From Aquificaceae bacterium (GTDB lineage: Bacteria > Aquificota > Aquificia > Aquificales > Aquificaceae): DNA of 6,018 nt. The notes under the pieces were generated by a model, which did not search any database, was not told the origin of the DNA, and saw only the letters and a program-made list of their open reading frames with translations. Made by a program: the position numbers and the translations under genes. Each line of letters begins with the position of its first letter. Position 1 is the first letter of the stretch. Where the stretch lies: positions 1 to 6,018 of the forward strand of contig WFPN01000137.1 of assembly GCA_015487535.1 (NCBI GenBank). The letters run 5' to 3'. Positions 1-4,911 of this stretch are shown here, in pieces.

Positions 1-220
1 CATATACTCCCAGCGAAACGGTGATGTAAAGGTCGTTCTCGCAATGGGTCTTATAGCCGGAGGGGCCCTCGGAAATCTCTACGACAGGCTCTTTTTGGGG
101 AAGGTTAGGGACTTTATACACCTGCATCTCGGAGATCTCTACTGGCCGGCCTTCAATGTTGCCGATGCTTCCATAACGCTTGCCATAGCGCTGCTGGTTC
201 TCCACTATCTCAGAAAGTAA
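1..220 (+). CDS. lspA: Lipoprotein signal peptidase II (LspA), C-terminal part, 5' truncated by window edge
   Basis: LspA is an inner-membrane aspartic protease that removes the signal peptide from prolipoproteins after diacylglyceryl transfer to the lipobox cysteine. Reading starts at base 2 and gives 72 residues up to the TAA at 218-220. Two family signatures are visible: GGALGNLYDR (visible residues 20-29), carrying the first catalytic Asp (D28), and FNVADASI (51-58), carrying the second (D55). Between them is the usual D-F-I...W-P-A stretch, and a final hydrophobic helix (about 57-70) ends in a short basic tail. Family members are usually about 160 residues, so roughly the first 90, including the first membrane helices, lie outside the window. 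The archaemetzincin gene follows after only 9 bases in the same frame, which suggests co-transcription. Identification is firm because both catalytic motifs are intact. Confidence 0.96.
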   Translation, partial: IYSQRNGDVKVVLAMGLIAGGALGNLYDRLFLGKVRDFIHLHLGDLYWPAFNVADASITLAIALLVLHYLRK

Positions 221-229
221 AATCTACCT

Positions 230-757
230 ATGGGGTACATCTACATAACCTCCTTCGGGGACGTGGAGGGAAGGTTGCTTCTGGGGACGGCCAGGGACGT
301 TAAGGAGATCTTCGGCCTCGGGGTCAGGGTGTCCTCGGTCCCCTACCCGCCAAGGCTCGGTTTCAATCCTAAGAGGAACCAGTATCACGCTGGAACTCTT
401 CTGAGATACCTTGAGGGTGTGAGCTTTCCGAATCTGGTGAAGCTCCTCACCGTGGTCAGCTTCGATCTCTATGAGGAGGGTCTTAACTTTGTCTTCGGAG
501 AGGCGCAGCTGGGAGGGAGGAACGCGGTGGTCAGTGTGTTCAGGCTGCACAGCGAAGATGAAAGGCTCTTCTTCGAGAGGACCTTTAAGGAGGTGAACCA
601 CGAGCTCGGGCATACGTTCGGACTGACCCACTGCCAGGATCCAAAGTGCGTGATGAGCTTCTCCAATTCCCTTTCCGATGTGGACAGAAAGACTAGGTTC
701 TTCTGCAGCTCTTGTCAGAGGAAGCTATCAGCCGCTCTCGACCTTCATTCCCGATAG
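230..757 (+). CDS. amzA: Archaemetzincin family zinc metalloprotease
   Basis: A 175-residue predicted zinc-dependent peptidase of the archaemetzincin family (metzincin clan), apparently cytoplasmic because no signal peptide or membrane helix is visible. The zinc-binding motif HELGHTFGLTH is at residues 124-134 (ligands H124, H128, H134; catalytic Glu E125). It is followed by the family-specific cysteines C135 and C140, the Met-turn residue M142, and a CxxC pair at C159/C162. This matches the archaemetzincin pattern HExxHxxGxxxCxxxxCxM...CxxC, whose extra cysteines hold a second zinc. Length is normal for prokaryotic members. The ATG at 230 is the only ATG start available after the lspA stop; no clear Shine-Dalgarno sequence precedes it, so translation may be coupled to lspA. 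The 3' end overlaps the opposing transporter gene by 30 bases. The physiological substrate of bacterial archaemetzincins is not established, as far as I know. Confidence 0.93.
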   Translation: MGYIYITSFGDVEGRLLLGTARDVKEIFGLGVRVSSVPYPPRLGFNPKRNQYHAGTLLRYLEGVSFPNLVKLLTVVSFDLYEEGLNFVFGEAQLGGRNAVVSVFRLHSEDERLFFERTFKEVNHELGHTFGLTHCQDPKCVMSFSNSLSDVDRKTRFFCSSCQRKLSAALDLHSR

Positions 758-1900
758 CCAGCCGTAAACCAAAAGGAGCCAGACAACGGAAAGGAACAGG
801 TTAGTTACCAGCATATAGGTTGTTCCGAACTTGAGGAACAGGCCTCCCATCGCGCCTCCGACGAAGGCCCCAACGAACTGACTTGTGTTGTAAACCCCAA
901 CCGACATACCCCTTGTATCCCTGTGGGAGAGCTTGGTAAGGAGAGAGGGCATGATCGGCTCGAGGAGGTGAAATCCAACGAAGTACAGTGTGAGGAGCAG
1001 AACTACTCCCAGGAAGTTCCCAACAATTATATGGGAGAGGAAGCCGAGGGCTATCAGGATAACCCCCGCGAGGAACACCTCCCTTATCCTCCCCTTCTTC
1101 TCAGCCAGGATCGTGGAGGGAACCATAACGGCTATGGAAAAGAGGATTATGGGAAGGTAGAGCTTCCAGTGTTCAGGCTTTGGGAAGCGATACCTCTCTA
1201 TCAGCTCTATAGGAATTACGGTGAATATAGAGACCAGGAGGGCATGGAGCACGCCCACCGAGAGGTCGAGCATCACCTGGTTCCTGTCCCGCAGTATCTG
1301 TCCTATCCTTCCCAGGGAAGGCTCTATCTCCTTCTGATGTCTGGAGGGTTCAGGTATGAAGAGGAGTATGTAGAGCATGGCGGCGGTGGAGAGAACAGCG
1401 GTCAGGTAGAATATGAAGGGAACACCGAACTTACCCGCTATTATTGGAGCCACGGTTATGCTAAAGGCGAAAACCATCCCAACCGATGCCCCTATGTGGG
1501 CGAAGGCCCTCGTCCTGACCTCCTCCCTTATGAGATCTGCGGCGAGGGAAACGGCCGCCGAGGATATGGCTCCCGCACCCTGGATGAACCTCGCGGCTAT
1601 CATGCTCCAGATGTTCCCGGCCAGTCCTCCTAGAACGCTCCCTAATATGTATGCAAGAAAGCCGAAGGTTATCACCGGCTTTCTTCCGTACCTGTCGGAG
1701 AGGTAGCCAAAGGGTATCTGGAGAAGGGCCTGGGTGAGTCCGTACACACCAACGGCTATACCGGTGAGAACCGGAGAACTACCCTCAAGGCTCTTCACAT
1801 AGGGTGCCAGCACCGGAAGGAGCAGGAACAGCCCGAGCATACGGGCCACCACGGCAAAGGTTATTCCGGCTAGGGTTTTCTTCTCCTGGGGAGTGAACAT
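728..1900 (-). CDS. Major facilitator superfamily transporter, YajR-like, lacking the C-terminal YAM domain
   Basis: A 390-residue integral membrane protein with about 12 hydrophobic helices (roughly 11-33, 46-66, 76-96, 98-118, 137-157, 161-183, 212-234, 247-266, 274-293, 296-316, 336-356, 360-382). MFS motif A is clear after helix 2 (GYLSDRYGRKP, residues 65-75), and a motif-B-like RFIQGAGAI lies in helix 4 (104-112). Several segments recall E. coli YajR from memory: RMLGLFLLLPVL near the start, GVYGLTQALLQIPFG in helix 2, EHWKLYL before helix 8, and GVYNTSQFVGAFVGG in helix 11. YajR is a proton-driven putative efflux protein with a further C-terminal ferredoxin-like YAM domain; this protein stops right after helix 12, so the domain is absent. 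Substrate is unknown. The gene follows the small GTPase gene by 16 bases. No Shine-Dalgarno is visible upstream of the ATG; an AT-rich TATAAT lies there instead. Confidence 0.9.
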   Translation of the reverse strand: MFTPQEKKTLAGITFAVVARMLGLFLLLPVLAPYVKSLEGSSPVLTGIAVGVYGLTQALLQIPFGYLSDRYGRKPVITFGFLAYILGSVLGGLAGNIWSMIAARFIQGAGAISSAAVSLAADLIREEVRTRAFAHIGASVGMVFAFSITVAPIIAGKFGVPFIFYLTAVLSTAAMLYILLFIPEPSRHQKEIEPSLGRIGQILRDRNQVMLDLSVGVLHALLVSIFTVIPIELIERYRFPKPEHWKLYLPIILFSIAVMVPSTILAEKKGRIREVFLAGVILIALGFLSHIIVGNFLGVVLLLTLYFVGFHLLEPIMPSLLTKLSHRDTRGMSVGVYNTSQFVGAFVGGAMGGLFLKFGTTYMLVTNLFLSVVWLLLVYGWLSGMKVESG

Positions 1901-1908
1901 AGAGATTA

Positions 1909-1914
1909 ATTATA
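1909..1914 (-). promoter_or_regulatory. TATAAT, possible -10 element directly upstream of the transporter start
   Basis: On the minus strand the 16 bases between the GTPase stop and the transporter ATG contain a perfect TATAAT. A start of transcription about 7 bases downstream would fall within a few bases of the ATG, giving an almost leaderless mRNA, which would agree with the missing Shine-Dalgarno. Against it, no acceptable -35 hexamer sits 16-18 bases upstream (the 17-base position reads TACAGT), and there is no TG extension. Chance AT-richness between two genes is a real alternative. Confidence 0.2.
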
Positions 1915-1916
1915 GC

Positions 1917-2468
1917 TCAAGAGCTCTCCAGACTGTATCTGATAATGTCCAGAAGGGTTAGTAAGACCTTCTTAACGTCCTCCTTGTTCTTCGCCGAAAG
2001 GGGTATTACCGGTATCCCCTCATCGTCCGATATGTCGAGGGCAAACTTTACATCGTCCGGGGACCAAGCGTTAGGCAGATCCTGCTTGTTGGCTCCCACC
2101 ACTATGGGAACAGGGAACCTCGACTGGAAGAAGTTTATTATCCTCCTGGCCTCGTGAAAGGTCTTCGGATCCGTGCTGTCCACTAGGACTATTATCCCGA
2201 GGGCACCCTCTCCCAGTATCTCCCACATGAAGTCGAACCTTGACTGCCCGGGCGTGCCGAACAGGTAGAGCTCGTGCTCATCGTCTATCTTTATCTTTCC
2301 GAAGTCCATAGCCACCGTGGTGTAGTCCTTAACGCTCCTCTCGTTGGTGGCAGAGGTCTTCTTCTCGGTGGCCACCGTCTTTATATCGCTTACGGTGTTT
2401 ATGAACTGGGTCTTTCCCGCCGCGAAAGGCCCGGCCACAACGATCTTGATCTTCCTAAGCTCCTTCAT
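1917..2468 (-). CDS. Small Ras-like GTPase of the CvnD / COG2229 type
   Basis: A 183-residue cytoplasmic P-loop GTPase, close in size to a single Ras-like domain. The P-loop is GPFAAGKT (residues 13-20), the switch-I region carries T50/T51 in the TTVAMDFG segment, and the G3 motif is GTPGQ (71-75) inside LYLFGTPGQSRF. G4 is NKQD (127-130) and G5 is SAK (158-160). The Asp of the usual DxxG is Gly (G71), while the Gln equivalent to Ras Q61 is present (Q75). The TTVAMDFG...LYLFGTPGQ pattern is what I recall for CvnD, the GTPase of Streptomyces conservons, and for COG2229 relatives, rather than MglA proper. The neighbouring Roadblock protein is the expected partner, since Roadblock/LC7 proteins such as MglB regulate small GTPases. 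The start is supported by AGGTGGGGG overlapping the stop of the preceding gene, 8 bases upstream. The controlled process is unknown. Confidence 0.92.
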   Translation of the reverse strand: MKELRKIKIVVAGPFAAGKTQFINTVSDIKTVATEKKTSATNERSVKDYTTVAMDFGKIKIDDEHELYLFGTPGQSRFDFMWEILGEGALGIIVLVDSTDPKTFHEARRIINFFQSRFPVPIVVGANKQDLPNAWSPDDVKFALDISDDEGIPVIPLSAKNKEDVKKVLLTLLDIIRYSLESS

Positions 2469-2476
2469 GCCCCCAC

Positions 2477-3169
2477 CTACAACTGCTTTATCTTATCGAT
2501 TATCTTAGCCAGGAGATCGAGGGTTATTGAGGGCTTTTGAACTCTCTCCTTCCTCTTTCTCCTTATTATCCCGGCCGCAAGAAAGCCGTACAGGGCCCTG
2601 TCCACCGTCAGCCTGTCGAGGCCGGATTCCTTCCTTATGTCGGCGACCGTTCTGCTGCCGTTCACCAGGGATAGGACCTTCTTCTCCTCCTCTGTAAGCT
2701 TGACCTTAGCGAGCTTCGAGTCCGCGTCGGGGGATTTTTCGAAAACGAGCATCTCGTCGGATATCTTCCTCTCAACTTCCTCCTCGGTAAGATTCCGGGA
2801 AGCTCTCATTACCAGCTCTTCGACCGGATAATAGACGGGTATGTCGCTGTCGTACTTTATAAAGCCGGGGGTGAAGGAGAATATGCCTTCCTTCTGATCT
2901 AGTCTAGGAATGAAGAACCTTTCTATGGTCTTGTGTATGTCCTCCTTCCTTATCCTGAGCTTCTTTATCAGCTGATCGAAGTTCCTGTCGGTGTAAACCC
3001 GGAAGACCTTATCCACAGGTCTTGCAAATACGATCTCTCCATCCTTGACGTAGTAGGCTACTATCATGTCCTTCCACTCTACGAGGAGGACACCGCTCTT
3101 CTTGTCCTTGGCCAGGACCTGGAGGATGTCCGCGAAGTTGAAAGTAGTCAGATCCCCCGTCAGAGCCAT
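2477..3169 (-). CDS. DUF4388 domain protein with C-terminal winged-helix-like segment
   Basis: A 230-residue soluble protein. The N-terminus (about 1-60: ALTGDLTTFNFADILQVLA, then KSGVLLVEW and DGEIVFA) is a typical DUF4388 (PATAN-like) start, a domain found in bacterial signalling proteins, often near response regulators, GTPases and Roadblock proteins. Residues 61-155 are a less recognisable, partly charged region. Residues 158-205 (LTEEEKKVLSLVNGSRTVADI...GFLAAGIIRRK) have the helix spacing of a winged-helix domain: a leading helix, a short DI..ESGL turn, a helix, and a basic strand end. The last 20 residues form an amphipathic helix. It resembles the DUF742 (CvnC) pattern of conservons only in outline. 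The gene is 3 bases after the Roadblock gene. AAGGAGG lies at 3184-3190, an unusually long 14 bases before the ATG, but an in-frame TAG next to the ATG rules out an earlier start. It may act as adaptor or DNA-binding output; function is not established. Confidence 0.87.
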   Translation of the reverse strand: MALTGDLTTFNFADILQVLAKDKKSGVLLVEWKDMIVAYYVKDGEIVFARPVDKVFRVYTDRNFDQLIKKLRIRKEDIHKTIERFFIPRLDQKEGIFSFTPGFIKYDSDIPVYYPVEELVMRASRNLTEEEVERKISDEMLVFEKSPDADSKLAKVKLTEEEKKVLSLVNGSRTVADIRKESGLDRLTVDRALYGFLAAGIIRRKRKERVQKPSITLDLLAKIIDKIKQL

Positions 3170-3172
3170 CTA

Positions 3173-3529
3173 TTAACCTATAGCCTCCTTGAGTTGTCCC
3201 TGGGCCTTCTTTATCTCCATAAGGAGTAGGCCCAACTTGGCAGCGTTGCTAGCCAGCACGGTAAGGACTGCATCCTGCCCTATACCCGTGAGGATTATGT
3301 ACCCTTCCTCTCCCTTTATCGTGATCTGCTCTAGGTTTCCCTTCTGAAGCTCCTCGGTAACCTTCTCCCCGAGGGAGAGGATAGCGGCGCTCATCGCGGC
3401 GACCCTGTCCTCCTCTATGCCAGGTTTGAGGACGGCCGATATTGGGAGCCCGTCCGCACTCACGAGAACAGCTCCTTCCAGACCTGAGCTCTTGATCAGC
3501 TCCTGCAGGATCTTCTCGTACTTGTCCAT
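3173..3529 (-). CDS. Roadblock/LC7 domain protein (MglB/CvnB-like)
   Basis: A 118-residue single-domain protein. The opening helix (KYEKILQELIKSSGLEGA) leads into the strand VLVSADGLPIS (residues 21-31), the classic Roadblock/LC7 signature of a hydrophobic strand ending in D/G-G. It continues with the central helix at about 41-62 (DRVAAMSAAILSLGEKVTEE), strands at 66-80 and 86-93, and a final helix at 95-115. Roadblock proteins dimerise into a platform that binds small Ras-like GTPases; MglB acts on MglA in this way, and CvnB is the equivalent in Streptomyces conservons. The CvnD-like GTPase is encoded two genes downstream and is the likely partner. The start is well supported: AGGAGGG at 3539-3545 precedes the ATG by about 9 bases. 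The gene ends with tandem in-frame stops, TAA then TAG. Domain assignment is firm; the partner is inferred from context. Confidence 0.92.
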   Translation of the reverse strand: MDKYEKILQELIKSSGLEGAVLVSADGLPISAVLKPGIEEDRVAAMSAAILSLGEKVTEELQKGNLEQITIKGEEGYIILTGIGQDAVLTVLASNAAKLGLLLMEIKKAQGQLKEAIG

Positions 3530-3545
3530 ACCCTATGACCCTCCT

Positions 3546-4256
3546 TTAAATGTCCTTCAAAAAGCTAAGCTCTCTCTTTATCTCTCCCTGCACCTCTATC
3601 AGCTTTTCTATCCCCTCCTTCAGCCTCTTTACATCTATTTTATCGTGTTTTTCTTCAAGAAGTGAATTCAGGGTTTCGAGCTCCCCTCTACACTCTTCGC
3701 TGAGTGCCTTTATCCTCGAGAACTTCTCATGGTATAGCTCCAACAGATGTTCTAACGACTGGCCTATCGCTCCGACCGGATCGAGACCCGTTGGCAGATC
3801 CACCTCCGTTTTCCCTTCCTGAAGCTCTTCGAGGGCTTTAAGTATCGTGGCCGCGTTCTCGGATATGGTCTCCAGCTGTTCCTCGAGCTCTCTTATGCTC
3901 TTTTCGTACCTCTCCTCGAAGCTGTTTACCAGCTCCCTTATACTATGGACGACGTCGAGGACCTCCTCGTGAAGGGGTATGGGGACGACCATCTTCTCCC
4001 TATGTTTCTCCTCTAGTATGTCTATAACGTACATCAGCCTACCGAAGAGCTCCTCTATCTTGCTCTTCATCCAGAGTATGTTGAGGAGGACCCACACCAC
4101 GGCTACGCCAAAGCCCACGCCAACGGCGTAGTATGGGTTCATCCCTCCCAGGAAGAACAGGAGAAGGGATATCATGACCCCGAGAAAGAGCGAGGACAGG
4201 AAGAAGAACTTGAGTAGTTCTCCGGCTAACGAAGATAGCTTGGGAGTTTCAACCAT
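3546..4256 (-). CDS. Two-TM membrane protein with tandem HAMP-like / coiled-coil cytoplasmic region
   Basis: A 236-residue protein of no family I can name with certainty. Two hydrophobic helices (about 17-38 and 42-63) are joined by a turn of only a few residues around NPYY, so there is no extracytoplasmic sensor domain. The rest is cytoplasmic and strongly helical with heptad-like charge patterns. Residues 138-178 look like a HAMP module: helix ILKALEELQEG, the conserved Gly (G148), connector hydrophobics V152 and L154, then D159-P-V-G162 and a second helix of the AS2 type. Residues 65-118 may be a second, degenerate HAMP-like unit. A coiled coil runs on to the end (about 180-233). No histidine kinase, methyl-accepting hairpin or cyclase domain follows. 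Position at the head of the Roadblock/DUF4388/GTPase genes matches the place of CvnA, a HAMP-containing kinase-like protein, in conservons, so a membrane receptor or scaffold role is inferred. Confidence 0.8.
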   Translation of the reverse strand: MVETPKLSSLAGELLKFFFLSSLFLGVMISLLLFFLGGMNPYYAVGVGFGVAVVWVLLNILWMKSKIEELFGRLMYVIDILEEKHREKMVVPIPLHEEVLDVVHSIRELVNSFEERYEKSIRELEEQLETISENAATILKALEELQEGKTEVDLPTGLDPVGAIGQSLEHLLELYHEKFSRIKALSEECRGELETLNSLLEEKHDKIDVKRLKEGIEKLIEVQGEIKRELSFLKDI

Positions 4257-4288
4257 AGGCTCACCCTCATAAATCTTCCCCCTTAAAG

Positions 4289-4317
4289 GGTATCGTCCCT
4301 TCTTTCCTGTTTTTCAA
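4289..4317 (-). promoter_or_regulatory. Possible promoter for the GTPase-module genes
   Basis: In the only sizeable non-coding gap of the window (64 bases), the minus strand reads TTGAAA (4317-4312), a 17-base spacer, then GATACC (4294-4289). The -35 matches five of six consensus positions and the spacing is ideal, but the -10 matches only three. A start near 4282 would leave a leader of about 26 bases containing the Shine-Dalgarno-like GAGGGTGA just before the ATG at 4256. It would let the four-gene block be expressed independently of ilvBH. A chance match is quite possible. Confidence 0.25.
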
Positions 4318-4320
4318 CAA

Positions 4321-4899
4321 CTACTCAGCGTTTTCCTCCGCAAAGAGCTCCCTTCTCATGGCCACCTTTCCGGTTCTCGCCATCTCCTTTATCCCGAAGG
4401 GCTTTAAAAGCTCGAGCATGGCGTTTATCTTGTCTTCGTCCCCGGTGACCTCTATGGTGTATGTCTCTGGAGAGACGTCCACTACCTTTCCCCTAAATAT
4501 CTCAACGATCCTTAAAACCTCGTCCCTCGCCCTCGAGGTAGGGGTGTGAACCTTTATCAGGACCAGCTCCCTCTCAACGTGGGGAACGTCCGTTATGTCC
4601 CTGACCTTAAGGGTATCTATCAGCTTCCTGAGCTGTTTCACCACCTGATCTATTACTATGTCGTCTCCCACCACCTCTATCGTCATCCTTGAGATGCCGG
4701 GCTCGTGGGTCTCTCCAACGGAGAGGCTCTCTATGTTGTAGCCTTTGCCCGCTATCAGTGTAGCTATCCTAGCGAGGACCCCTATCTCGTTCCTGACCTT
4801 GACGTTTATAACGTGCTTCCTGACCTGGCCCTTTCTCGTCTGCCTGAACTTGGGGGCCTTGGTTACCGTTATATCAGCTCCTCCAACCGTGTCAGCCAT
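4321..4899 (-). CDS. ilvH: Acetolactate synthase (AHAS) small regulatory subunit
   Basis: IlvH is the regulatory subunit of acetohydroxyacid synthase; it activates the catalytic subunit and mediates feedback inhibition by valine. The 192-residue product carries an N-terminal ACT domain at about 29-100, with the diagnostic [20 protein letters not shown] (residues 37-56), [18 protein letters not shown] after it, and [11 protein letters not shown] (107-117). The C-terminal IlvH domain (about 120-185) shows [21 protein letters not shown]. Compared with E. coli IlvH (163 residues) it has about 28 extra residues at the N-terminus, including a basic stretch ([12 protein letters not shown]). The start is fixed by a strong Shine-Dalgarno, AGGAGGAG at 4904-4911, so the extension is probably real. 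The gene follows ilvB by 12 bases, the standard ilvBH arrangement, and the two are surely co-transcribed. Confidence 0.96.
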   Translation of the reverse strand: MADTVGGADITVTKAPKFRQTRKGQVRKHVINVKVRNEIGVLARIATLIAGKGYNIESLSVGETHEPGISRMTIEVVGDDIVIDQVVKQLRKLIDTLKVRDITDVPHVERELVLIKVHTPTSRARDEVLRIVEIFRGKVVDVSPETYTIEVTGDEDKINAMLELLKPFGIKEMARTGKVAMRRELFAEENAE

Positions 4900-4903
4900 C
4901 CTG

Positions 4904-4911
4904 CTCCTCCT
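4904..4911 (-). promoter_or_regulatory. Shine-Dalgarno site fixing the ilvH start
   Basis: AGGAGGAG on the minus strand lies directly after the ilvB stop codon (4912-4914) and four bases before the ilvH ATG. It supports the upstream start and hence the roughly 28-residue N-terminal extension relative to E. coli IlvH, rather than a start at the ACT domain. Confidence 0.75.

Noticed and set aside
218..229. Possible lspA-amzA fusion by stop readthrough
   Set aside because: The two genes share a frame with one TAA and three codons between them, but each is a complete separate family, LspA ends at its usual place, and nothing suggests a recoding signal.
224..631. Minus-strand open frame opposite the archaemetzincin gene
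   Set aside because: The plus strand carries an intact zinc-protease motif with all family cysteines; the antisense product has no recognisable features.
923..1633. Long plus-strand open frame (236 codons) opposite the transporter gene
   Set aside because: Its translation is rich in Gly, Glu, Tyr and Pro with no recognisable domain, and it lies wholly antisense to a clear MFS gene. It is explained by the complement of biased codons.
4257..4320. Rho-independent terminator after ilvH
   Set aside because: Only a weak 5-6 pair hairpin is present and no T-tract follows it on the minus strand.
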